From NCBI GenBank assembly GCA_017416465.1, contig JAFQCK010000068.1:33293-97292 (forward strand): a stretch of 64,000 nucleotides of DNA, in the 5' to 3' direction. The position numbers and the translations under genes are program-made. The DNA comes from Lachnospiraceae bacterium. GTDB lineage: Bacteria; Bacillota; Clostridia; Lachnospirales; Lachnospiraceae. Shown here one piece after another: positions 17,600 through 25,542 of the stretch. The notes beneath the pieces were generated by a model that searched no databases, was not told where the DNA came from, and saw only the letters and a list, made by a program, of their open reading frames with translations. How positions within the stretch are numbered: the first letter of the stretch is position 1; each line of letters starts with the position of its first letter.

Positions 17600-18496
17600 T
17601 TGAGAAATTTATTGTTTATATATAACCCTCATTCCGGCAAAGGAATGATAAAGGAAAAGTTATCAGATATTATTACGTGCTTTGTTAGGAATGGATATCA
17701 GGTAGGGGTTTATCCTACTCAAGGAAGATTGGATGCTAAAGAACAGGTCATTCATACTGCATATCAGTATGATATGATAGTATGCAGTGGTGGCGATGGA
17801 ACGTTAAATGAAGTAATATCAGGATTGATGGAATTGCCACAAAAGCCGGTATTGGGATATATTCCTTCGGGCTCGACTAATGATTTTTCGCAGGGAATGA
17901 GAATTCCTAAAGATATGTTAGATGCGGCAGCAGTTGCTATTAATGGAATGCCAATATCGGTTGATATCGGTGGATTTGGTAAGAAGAAATTTATATATAT
18001 CGCAGCATTTGGTGCATTTACTGATGTTTCCTATATGACACCTCAGGAGATGAAGAATATACTTGGACATCAGGCATATCTTATAGAAGCCGTAACAAAA
18101 TTAACTAATATAAGGTCGTACTATGTGAAGATTAAATACGATGCAGGAGTCTTAGAAGGAGATTTCCTTTATGGAATGATTACTAATTCTGTTTCGGTTG
18201 GTGGTTTTAAAGGAATTACAGGTAAGAATGTTGTTCTTGATGATGGATTATTTGAAGTTGTTCTTATTAAAAAACCAAAGAATGCAATTGAACTTAATAT
18301 GGCATTAGGAGCGATGATAGGAATGGATATTAAGAGTGATGCAATTGTTTCATTTAAGACATCAAAGCTTATAATTGATGCAGACGAGAAGGTTCCATGG
18401 GTACTTGATGGTGAGTATGGTGGTTCTCCAAAACATATAAAGATTATTAATTATAAAAAAGCTATTAAAATTATGTCGGGAATAGCGAAAAAATAG
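17600..18496 (+). CDS. Diacylglycerol/lipid kinase family protein
   Basis: The 298-residue cytoplasmic protein belongs to the DagK/YegS lipid kinase family, which transfers phosphate from ATP to diacylglycerol or related lipids. The N-terminal strand ends in YNPHSGKG. The nucleotide-binding motif GGDGTLNEV is present and is followed by PSGSTNDF. A C-terminal beta domain carries the DDGLFEV segment. The start is a TTG with a GGAGGAG site five bases before it; no in-frame ATG fits. The substrate cannot be told from the sequence. The gene ends in a terminator that overlaps the sigA promoter. Confidence 0.9.
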   Translation: MRNLLFIYNPHSGKGMIKEKLSDIITCFVRNGYQVGVYPTQGRLDAKEQVIHTAYQYDMIVCSGGDGTLNEVISGLMELPQKPVLGYIPSGSTNDFSQGMRIPKDMLDAAAVAINGMPISVDIGGFGKKKFIYIAAFGAFTDVSYMTPQEMKNILGHQAYLIEAVTKLTNIRSYYVKIKYDAGVLEGDFLYGMITNSVSVGGFKGITGKNVVLDDGLFEVVLIKKPKNAIELNMALGAMIGMDIKSDAIVSFKTSKLIIDADEKVPWVLDGEYGGSPKHIKIINYKKAIKIMSGIAKK

Positions 18497-18558
18497 ATAT
18501 TTTTTTGAGATAAAATCGACAAAAAATTATGTTTTTTCACAAAATTTTAAAAAATATC

Positions 18559-18588
18559 AAATAGCTGGTTTACACCAGCTATTTTTTT
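18559..18588 (+). terminator. Terminator of the lipid kinase gene
   Basis: AAATAGCTGGT and ACCAGCTATTT form a perfect 11-bp stem with a 4-nt loop, followed by seven T. Confidence 0.92.
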
Positions 18589-18597
18589 GTGTATAAT
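18569..18597 (+). promoter_or_regulatory. sigA promoter embedded in the upstream terminator
   Basis: TTTACA, a 17-bp spacer and a perfect TATAAT. The -35 box is the loop and stem edge of the lipid kinase terminator, and the T-run lies in the spacer. It is 55 bp upstream of the sigA start codon. Confidence 0.75.
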
Positions 18598-18651
18598 GTT
18601 GCAACGGATAAGAGATAATGTTAACTAGATAAAGAGAAAGGGACGATTCCT

Positions 18652-19806
18652 GTGGTTGAAGAATTCTTAACTAAACTTAATAAATTAATAGAAAAAGCTA
18701 AAACGAGTAATACAATAGAATTTAAAGAAATAGATGCCTTTTGTAAGGAGTCAAAACTTACAGGCGACCAGATGGATTTGGTTTATCAGTATTTAGAGGA
18801 TAATAAGATAGAGATTATTCATCCGATTGAAGATATTGAGCCTGAACCTGAGTTTTTAGAGGTTGAGGCACTATCTATAGGAGATGACTTGCTTCTTGAA
18901 CCTACTGATGAAGAATTAGAAGAGGAAGAAGACGATAAGATTGATTTAGATGCAATAGATTTGCTTGATGGTGTAGGTACAGAAGACCCGGTAAGAATGT
19001 ATCTTAAGGAAATAGGAACTGTTCCGCTTTTGTCAGCTGAAGAAGAATTAAGACTAGCCAAGAGAAAAGCTGAGGGAGATCAGAAGGCTAAAGATAGATT
19101 AATAGAAGCTAATTTACGTCTTGTAGTTAGTATTGCAAAAAGATACACAGGAAGAGGAATGAGTTTCCTTGATTTAGTTCAAGAAGGTAATCTTGGACTT
19201 ATTAAAGGTGTTGAAAAGTTTAATTATGATAAAGGTTTTAAACTGAGTACATATGCGACTTGGTGGATTAGACAGTCTGTTACTCGTGCGTTGGCAGATC
19301 AGGCTCGTACTATACGTGTACCTGTGCATATGGTAGAAACTATAAATAGAATGTCAAAAATGCAGAGAAAGTTAACGCTTGAGTTGGGATATGAACCGTC
19401 AGCAGCTGAGCTTGCACAAGCTCTTGATATGTCTGAAGCTAAGGTTTTAGAGATAATGCAGATTGCCAGAGAACCTGCATCATTAGAGACTCCTATCGGT
19501 GAAGAGGATGATTCGAATCTTGGTGATTTTGTAGCAGATAATAATACTGTTACACCTGAAGCTAATGTTGAATCTGTGATGTTAAGAGAACACATTGATA
19601 AATTACTTTTAGATTTAAAAGATAGAGAAAGACAGGTTATTGTACTTAGATTTGGTCTTGAAGACGGACACCCAAGAACTTTGGAAGAAGTTGGTAAGGC
19701 ATTTAATGTTACAAGAGAAAGAATAAGACAGATTGAAGCAAAAGCACTTAGAAAGCTTCGTAATCCGGTGAGAAGTAAAAAGATAAAAGATTTCTTGCAG
19801 AATTAG
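18652..19806 (+). CDS. sigA: Primary RNA polymerase sigma factor SigA/RpoD
   Basis: The 384-residue protein directs RNA polymerase to housekeeping promoters. It has an acidic N-terminal region 1.1 and region 1.2 (VRMYLKEIG). Region 2 is intact, with FSYA-like core positions as [10 protein letters not shown], and so is the linking segment RTIRVPVHM. Region 4 carries the helix-turn-helix ([28 protein letters not shown]). The start is a GTG with AAAGGGA upstream. In most Firmicutes rpoD follows dnaG; here it has its own promoter and stands between a lipid kinase and lepB. Length and region 1.1 argue for the primary factor rather than an alternative one. Confidence 0.94.
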   Translation: MVEEFLTKLNKLIEKAKTSNTIEFKEIDAFCKESKLTGDQMDLVYQYLEDNKIEIIHPIEDIEPEPEFLEVEALSIGDDLLLEPTDEELEEEEDDKIDLDAIDLLDGVGTEDPVRMYLKEIGTVPLLSAEEELRLAKRKAEGDQKAKDRLIEANLRLVVSIAKRYTGRGMSFLDLVQEGNLGLIKGVEKFNYDKGFKLSTYATWWIRQSVTRALADQARTIRVPVHMVETINRMSKMQRKLTLELGYEPSAAELAQALDMSEAKVLEIMQIAREPASLETPIGEEDDSNLGDFVADNNTVTPEANVESVMLREHIDKLLLDLKDRERQVIVLRFGLEDGHPRTLEEVGKAFNVTRERIRQIEAKALRKLRNPVRSKKIKDFLQN

Positions 19807-19869
19807 TCTGTTATTATTTTAAAAGTATGATATAATCTTAATAGTTTTATTGAGTCGGAGGACATATTT

Positions 19870-20517
19870 GTGAGTAATTTTCAAGATGAAGATATTGAGA
19901 TTATATACTGGGGTGAAGAAGAAGATAATAGTACGGTGGATGCAGAGAAGCATACTAAGTATAAAAAGAAAAAGAGAGAAGAAATTGATTGGAAGGAAGA
20001 AATTGTCAGTTGGATAAGATTGGTTATCTTAGCTGTAATTATTGCAATTGTAATTAATAATTTTATTATTATAAATGCAGAGGTTCCATCAGGTTCTATG
20101 TACCCTACGATTAAAGAACATAGCAGAATGATTGGTTTTCGACTTGCGTATGTTTTTGATGAGCCTAAGATAGGTGATATAGTTATTTTTAAATTTCCGG
20201 ATAATGAGGAGGAGAATTTTGTAAAAAGAGTTATAGCTAAGGAAGGCGATTATATAGAGATTAAGGCCGGAATAACATATGTTAATGATGAGAGAATTGA
20301 TGAATCAGCATATATATATTATTTAAGTGGATTTCCGGATAGGAATGATAATTTCCCTAAGACACAGGTTCCTGAGGGATGTTATTTTGTTATGGGAGAT
20401 AACAGAAATAACTCAAACGATTCAAGAACCTGGAAGACAACTCATTTCGTTTCAAGAGATGAGATATTAGGAGAAGCTGTATTTAGTTATTATCCGGATT
20501 TAAAAGTTTTAAAATAG
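19870..20517 (+). CDS. lepB: Signal peptidase I
   Basis: This membrane serine protease removes signal peptides from exported proteins. The 215-residue protein has an acidic N-terminus of about 45 residues, one membrane segment (about 48-70), and box B with the nucleophile (VPSGSMYPT). The catalytic lysine is in the FVKRVIA segment, and the late GDNRNNSNDSR motif is present. The start is a GTG with GGAGGAC upstream. It may be transcribed from its own start about 60 bp behind sigA. A terminator closes it inside the convergent downstream gene. Confidence 0.95.
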   Translation: MSNFQDEDIEIIYWGEEEDNSTVDAEKHTKYKKKKREEIDWKEEIVSWIRLVILAVIIAIVINNFIIINAEVPSGSMYPTIKEHSRMIGFRLAYVFDEPKIGDIVIFKFPDNEEENFVKRVIAKEGDYIEIKAGITYVNDERIDESAYIYYLSGFPDRNDNFPKTQVPEGCYFVMGDNRNNSNDSRTWKTTHFVSRDEILGEAVFSYYPDLKVLK

Positions 20518-20527
20518 TAATAAATGT

Positions 20528-21313
20528 TTATATTTTTTTGATATATACACTTATTAGAGAAGAAATATTAAACCCGCAACTTATGTATAGGTTGTGGGCT
20601 TTTTTGTTTAATCCGCTAACGTGTAAGATTACATTTTTATAATTCATATATTTTAATTCTTTTAATATTAGAAAAAGTCCCAATTTTCCATATCCTTTAC
20701 CCTGATATTTTGATACTATTTCATAATCATAAATAGTTGCAAAGGAATTATCCTCTTCTGAAGAATAAATCATACATCCACCTATACAATTATCATTAAT
20801 CCATAGCGTAAATTCTTGTATGGAATCATCATATATTACTTCTATTTCGTTTGATTTATTTTTTAAATGCGAATCTTCATATAAAGAATATGAAAGAAGA
20901 TATTCTTTATGTGAAAATTTAAAATTATAGTTATTAAGAAGAAATATTGCCGGGTTAAAAAAATTATTGTCTGTGCAAGGTAAATGGAATTCTAAATATT
21001 TATATGGAGAATCTGACGTTTTTAGATTCTTTTGGAGTATATCAAATAAATTAGAAAAAATATGATTATTTCTAAATTCAGGAGAAATCAAAGAGTAAAT
21101 ACATAGAGTGTCAATTGAGTATTCGCATATGCTTAGTACACCTAATATTTTGTTATTACCATAGCAAAAATATATTGAAGGTATTGTCAAAGGTTCAGAT
21201 TCGTACTGAAAGTCATATGTGTAATTATCTATATTTGTGCAATAGTCTATAAAATTATTGATTTCTGATAGCTCATTATCAGAGATTATATCTTTGCAAA
21301 TATATTTTAGCAT
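20528..21313 (-). CDS. GNAT-family N-acetyltransferase
   Basis: The C-terminal half of this 261-residue protein is a GNAT domain with the acetyl-CoA binding motif (YQGKGYGK, about residues 205-212) and the late LHVSGLNKKAHNLYISCGF segment. The N-terminal half is probably a second, degenerate GNAT fold that lacks a clear Q/RxxGxG motif. The start chosen is the ATG at 21313 on the - strand, with AAAGGA 11-13 bases upstream; an earlier frame start lacks a site. The acceptor substrate is unknown. The gene converges on lepB, whose terminator lies inside its 3' end. Confidence 0.85.
   Translation of the reverse strand: MLKYICKDIISDNELSEINNFIDYCTNIDNYTYDFQYESEPLTIPSIYFCYGNNKILGVLSICEYSIDTLCIYSLISPEFRNNHIFSNLFDILQKNLKTSDSPYKYLEFHLPCTDNNFFNPAIFLLNNYNFKFSHKEYLLSYSLYEDSHLKNKSNEIEVIYDDSIQEFTLWINDNCIGGCMIYSSEEDNSFATIYDYEIVSKYQGKGYGKLGLFLILKELKYMNYKNVILHVSGLNKKAHNLYISCGFNISSLISVYIKKI
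20573..20605 (+). terminator. lepB terminator inside the convergent gene
   Basis: CCCGCAAC pairs with GTTGTGGG (one G-U pair) across a 10-nt loop, followed by six T. It lies 55 bp behind lepB but within the last 80 bases of the acetyltransferase gene on the other strand. Confidence 0.8.
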
Positions 21314-21466
21314 AGAAATTTTAATCCTTTCGTTTATTTTGAATATTAGGAACAATATTTAAAATATTTATAAACCTAACCTAAATAAGTATAATATTAT
21401 CGAGAGTATTGTACAATATTATAATTGAATTATTGTTTTATAAAGTTTGTTTTAGGATATAAGTAT

Positions 21467-21495
21467 TTGCAAATTTTGTTTAATAAAGATATAAT
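21467..21495 (+). promoter_or_regulatory. pepF promoter
   Basis: TTGCAA, a 17-bp spacer and TATAAT lie about 60 bp upstream of pepF. Confidence 0.72.
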
Positions 21496-21556
21496 TTCAA
21501 TAGTTAGATTTCTAATATAAATATATTAATGTGATTCAAAAAAGGAGTTTTTTGTG

Positions 21557-23359
21557 ATGGAAGTAAATATAAAAAATAGAAATGATATAAAAGATGAGTT
21601 TAAATGGAATATGCAGGATGTATATTCTGATGAGAGTTTATGGGAAGAGGATTATAAAAAAGCAGAAGAGTTAATTGAAAAACTTCCTGCTTACAAAGGG
21701 AAAATATGTGAAGATGTGGATGTGTTTGAGGAAATTCTTACACTTATGACTAATATTGAGATGTTAGTTGAAAAATTATATTTTTATGCTAATCAGAAAT
21801 ATTATGAAAATTTAGGTGAAGGAAAATATCAGCTATTATCTGATAAAAGTGAAAAAATATTAACAGGTTTTTATACAGCTTCATCATTTGTTGAACCGGA
21901 GTTATTAGAGGAAACTGAAGAAAAAATATTTGAGTATTTAGAAACAAAAGATTCGCTAGGTGATTATAAACAATATTTTAATGATTTATTCAGACAGAAA
22001 AAGCATATTTTGGATTCAGAAACGGAAGAACTTATTTCTAAGGTTAAAAAATTCTCAAGTGGAGCAAGCGAGATTTTTTCTGTGTTCAATAATGTTGATT
22101 TAAAGTTTCCAACTATTAAAGATGAAAAAGGAAATGAGGTTAAGCTTACACATAGTAAGTTTAGTTTATTTTTAGAAAGTAAGGATAGAAAAGTTCGAGA
22201 AAATGCATTTAAGGCTTTATATAGCTCGTATTCTGAATTTAAGAATACTTTGGCGGCGGTTTATATAAATAACTTAAAAAAAGATAATTTTTATGCAGAT
22301 GTAAGAAAATTTAATTCTACGAGAGAGATGTTCTTAGAGGATTCGAATATACCAGGCGAGGTATATGATAACCTTATCAGTACAGTAAATGATAATTTGC
22401 ATTTGCTTCACAGATATATGAAGATTAAAATGAAAATGCTCAAAGTATCGGAACTTCATTTGTATGATGTATATGTTCCGATGGTAGAGAGTGTTAAAAA
22501 GAGTATATCTTATGAAATGGCAAAAATTATGGTACATGATGGACTTAAGCCAATGGGTGAAGAGTATCTTGATATTTTAAAAGAAGGATTTGAAAATGGT
22601 TGGATAGATGTTTATGAGAATCAAGGAAAGAGAAGTGGAGCATATTCATGGACTACATATGGAGTGCATCCGTATGTACTGCTTAATTTTCAACCAAATT
22701 TAAATAATGTATTTACGATTGCTCATGAAATGGGTCACGCGATTCATTCGTATTATTCAAATAAGTGCCAAAGTTATACGAATGCCGGATATAAGATTTT
22801 TGTTGCAGAGGTTGCATCTACATGTAATGAGTCTTTGCTTATTAATCATTTAATAAATAATAGTGATGATAAGTTGGAAAAAGCATATCTCATTAACCAT
22901 TTCTTAGAACAGTTTAGAACAACTTTATTTAGACAGACAATGTTTGCGGAGTTTGAAGATATTGTTCATAAGATGACAAATAATAATGAGTCATTAAATG
23001 CTGATAAATTGTGTGAGATATATTATGATTTAAATAAAAAGTATTTTGGAAATGAAGTTGTAATTGATAAAGAGATTGAAATGGAGTGGGCAAGAATACC
23101 ACATTTTTATAATTCTTTTTATGTGTATCAGTATGCGACAGGATTTTCGGCAGCAGTTGCATTATCTAAAAAGATAATGGAAGAGGGAGAAAGTGCAGTA
23201 GAGGATTATAAGAAGTTTTTGAAAGCCGGATGTAGTGATTATCCTATTGAGATATTAAAACTTGCGGGTGTTGATATGGCAAAAAAAGAACCAATAGAAT
23301 TGGCTATGAAAATGTTTGAAAAATTATTAGATGAATTTGAAGAATTAATGGAGGGTTAG
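21557..23359 (+). CDS. pepF: Oligoendopeptidase F (M3 family)
   Basis: PepF is a cytoplasmic zinc metallopeptidase that cuts short peptides. The 600-residue protein has the usual length and the zinc motif HEMGHAIH, with the glutamate ligand expected in the downstream FVAEVAST segment. The late FYVYQYATGF segment is also typical of M3 peptidases. The ATG at 21557 directly follows an in-frame GTG; AAAGGAG upstream serves either. The gene has its own promoter and is followed by a nitroreductase gene only 4 bp later, probably on the same transcript. Confidence 0.95.
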   Translation: MEVNIKNRNDIKDEFKWNMQDVYSDESLWEEDYKKAEELIEKLPAYKGKICEDVDVFEEILTLMTNIEMLVEKLYFYANQKYYENLGEGKYQLLSDKSEKILTGFYTASSFVEPELLEETEEKIFEYLETKDSLGDYKQYFNDLFRQKKHILDSETEELISKVKKFSSGASEIFSVFNNVDLKFPTIKDEKGNEVKLTHSKFSLFLESKDRKVRENAFKALYSSYSEFKNTLAAVYINNLKKDNFYADVRKFNSTREMFLEDSNIPGEVYDNLISTVNDNLHLLHRYMKIKMKMLKVSELHLYDVYVPMVESVKKSISYEMAKIMVHDGLKPMGEEYLDILKEGFENGWIDVYENQGKRSGAYSWTTYGVHPYVLLNFQPNLNNVFTIAHEMGHAIHSYYSNKCQSYTNAGYKIFVAEVASTCNESLLINHLINNSDDKLEKAYLINHFLEQFRTTLFRQTMFAEFEDIVHKMTNNNESLNADKLCEIYYDLNKKYFGNEVVIDKEIEMEWARIPHFYNSFYVYQYATGFSAAVALSKKIMEEGESAVEDYKKFLKAGCSDYPIEILKLAGVDMAKKEPIELAMKMFEKLLDEFEELMEG

Positions 23360-23363
23360 AAGT

Positions 23364-24122
23364 TTGAAGATAATAGATGCACTTTATAAAAGAAAGTCAA
23401 CAAGACAATTCTCGAAAATTGAGATAGAATCGGATGTTATTGAACGAATTAAAAAACGTCTTTCGGGAATAGAACCATTTTATAAAAAAGGAAGATATGA
23501 GGTGGTTGTTTCTGAATATCGCCAAAATTTAGATGTAGCACCTTATTCAGTTGGTATATATACTGATGGTTTAAAAGAATCTGAAATAAATGCAGGTTAT
23601 ATTCTTCAACAGATTGCTATTTATTTATCCGCAATAGGTGTTGCAAGTTGTTTTAGGGCTAAAACGTTGATGTTGAATCAGTTTAACGACAAAGGATTGA
23701 AGCTTTCTGTTTCATTAGTTTTTGGCTATCCTAAGGAAGGAATGTACAGAGATGAAAATGATATAAAAAGACTTCCAATGAAAAAAATATGTGTAATAAA
23801 GGAAGAAATGAATAAAAGAATAGAGAGTGTTATTGAAAGTGCCAGAATTGCACCGTCTTCATATAATGTTCAGCCATGGAGATTTGTTGTATATAATAAT
23901 AGGATTCATGTATTTTTAAAAAGGAAGCAAATAAAAAATATAGAAAAATATTCATACATCAATATAGGAACAATGCTTGGAAATATTGCAGTAGTTACTG
24001 ATGAGATGTGGATTGATTTGAGATATAAAGTAATTCAGGGGATTAAAGAAAAGGATTATGGAGATAATGAATACATTGTGAGTATATATGATAGAAGTAG
24101 TGATGAAAATATTTGGGTGTAA
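23364..24122 (+). CDS. Nitroreductase-family protein
   Basis: The 252-residue protein belongs to the nitroreductase fold, close to the TM1586-type group. The N-terminal RKSTRQFS segment is a phosphate-contacting motif of FMN-binding nitroreductases. The second half contains APSSYNVQPWRFV, a typical FMN-site motif. The reduction substrate is not deducible. The start is a TTG eight bases after GGAGGG, as no in-frame ATG fits. It is the last gene of the pepF transcript and ends at a very strong terminator. Confidence 0.85.
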   Translation: MKIIDALYKRKSTRQFSKIEIESDVIERIKKRLSGIEPFYKKGRYEVVVSEYRQNLDVAPYSVGIYTDGLKESEINAGYILQQIAIYLSAIGVASCFRAKTLMLNQFNDKGLKLSVSLVFGYPKEGMYRDENDIKRLPMKKICVIKEEMNKRIESVIESARIAPSSYNVQPWRFVVYNNRIHVFLKRKQIKNIEKYSYINIGTMLGNIAVVTDEMWIDLRYKVIQGIKEKDYGDNEYIVSIYDRSSDENIWV

Positions 24123-24168
24123 AAAAGAGATATGAAAGAATCCTCTTTATTCTTTCATATCTCTTTTT
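24122..24168 (+). terminator. 20-bp perfect-stem terminator
   Basis: A perfect 20-bp stem with a 7-nt loop starts on the last base of the nitroreductase stop codon and ends in TTTTT. It also carries an A-run on the other side and may work in both directions. Confidence 0.92.
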
Positions 24169-24182
24169 GGTTTGAGAGTAAC

Positions 24183-24210
24183 AAAAAATCCTAATCAAAC
24201 GATTAGGATT
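24183..24210 (-). terminator. Terminator of the tRNA-Gly gene
   Basis: AATCCTAATC and GATTAGGATT form a perfect 10-bp stem with a 4-nt loop. Read on the - strand, it ends in a T-run just behind the tRNA. Confidence 0.88.
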
Positions 24211-24220
24211 AAATAAGAAG

Positions 24221-24292
24221 AGCGCGAGACGGGACTCGAACCCGCGACCCTCTCCTTGGCAAGGAGATGCTCCACCACTGAGCCACTCGCGC
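24221..24292 (-). tRNA. tRNA-Gly (anticodon GCC)
   Basis: Read on the - strand, the gene shows a 7-bp acceptor stem (GCGCGAG and CTCGCGC), a D arm with the GGCTCAGTGGTGGAGC pattern, and an anticodon loop TTGCCAA giving GCC. The T arm contains GGTTCGAGTCC. The 3' CCA is not encoded. A consensus promoter and a terminator flank it, so it is transcribed alone. Confidence 0.95.
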
Positions 24293-24330
24293 TTAAGTTA
24301 TTGTTTTGTGCTCTCGTTGAGTACTTAGAT

Positions 24331-24359
24331 AGTATACTAGGAGAATGGCATTTTGTCAA
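24331..24359 (-). promoter_or_regulatory. Promoter of the tRNA-Gly gene
   Basis: On the - strand, TTGACA, a 17-bp spacer and TATACT lie about 40 bp before the tRNA. Confidence 0.82.
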
Positions 24360-24497
24360 CAAGAAAATATGCACAAAAATGTGACCAATATTTTATTATA
24401 TTTGTGGAAAATGTCATATATTTTAAAGACTAAAAATGGTATAATCAAATGGATTGTAAATAACAAATGAAGAAATGCTTTGGAATGGAGAAAAAGG

Positions 24498-25394
24498 ATG
24501 GGTTTTAAGGTTAATCCAAATATTAAGGTTGTAACAAGAAATGATTTGTGCTTTTGTGGGAGTGGAAAGATTTATAATGAATGTCATAAGCATATTGATA
24601 AAAGATTGCTTGAATATAGGAGAAGAGGATATTTAGTTCCGGGGAGAAAGATTTTAAAATCTAAGACTGATATTGAAGGCATTAAAGAGAGTGCAAAGAT
24701 TAATATATCTGTGCTTGATTATGTGGCTGATAATATTAGAGAAGGAATGAGTACAGAAGATATTAACAGACTTGTTCATGAAAAAACATTGGAGATGGGT
24801 GGGATTCCTGCTCCTCTTAACTATGAGGGATTTCCCAAAAGTGTATGTACATCAGTTAATGCTCAGGTTTGTCATGGTATTCCGTCGAAGACTTGCATAT
24901 TGAAGGAGGGCGATATAATTAATGTGGATTGCTCAACAATATATAACGGATATTTTTCGGACTCATCAAGAATGTTTTGTATTGGAAATGTAAGTGATGA
25001 GAATAGAAGATTAGTGGAAGTTGCAAAAAAAGCAGTTTATGTAGGGCTTGAACAGGTTAAACCGTGGAATTTTCTTGGTGATATGGGACAGGCTATAAAC
25101 GATTTTGTAAAATCTAACGGATATTCTGTAGTTGAGGAAATTGGTGGTCATGGTATTGGACTTGCATTCCACGAAGAACCATTTGTGAGTTATGTAACTA
25201 AAAAGGGTACTGATATGTTAATGGTTCCGGGAATGATATTTACTATTGAACCAATGGTCAATATGGGAAGAGCCAACGTATTTATGGATGATAATAATGG
25301 TTGGACAGTGTACACAGAAGATAAATTACCGTCAGCACAGTGGGAACTTCAGGTATTGGTTACAGAAGATGGACATGAGATAATTTCGTATTAA
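24498..25394 (+). CDS. map: Methionine aminopeptidase with N-terminal SEC-C zinc motif
   Basis: This enzyme removes the initiator methionine from new proteins. The first 35 residues carry a SEC-C zinc motif (CFCGSGK, then CH after YNE) that can contact the ribosome or zinc. The catalytic domain follows, with metal ligands in VDCST, FSDSSRMF, GHGIG and IEPMV. At about 299 residues it is longer than the minimal enzyme because of the SEC-C tail. I chose the ATG at 24498, which has GGAG seven bases upstream, over an in-frame TTG. The gene seems to stand alone rather than in the ribosomal protein operon, so it may be a second map gene. Confidence 0.93.
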   Translation: MGFKVNPNIKVVTRNDLCFCGSGKIYNECHKHIDKRLLEYRRRGYLVPGRKILKSKTDIEGIKESAKINISVLDYVADNIREGMSTEDINRLVHEKTLEMGGIPAPLNYEGFPKSVCTSVNAQVCHGIPSKTCILKEGDIINVDCSTIYNGYFSDSSRMFCIGNVSDENRRLVEVAKKAVYVGLEQVKPWNFLGDMGQAINDFVKSNGYSVVEEIGGHGIGLAFHEEPFVSYVTKKGTDMLMVPGMIFTIEPMVNMGRANVFMDDNNGWTVYTEDKLPSAQWELQVLVTEDGHEIISY

Positions 25395-25542
25395 AACTTG
25401 CTATGATGAAATTTTATTATTAAATTGAAATGATTTATAAAACTAAATTTATAAAAAATTTATTAGTATTTTGGAAATTATTGTATTAAACTAGTAACGC
25501 ACTATATATGTGTTATGAATAAATTTGAAAGGAAATAATAAT

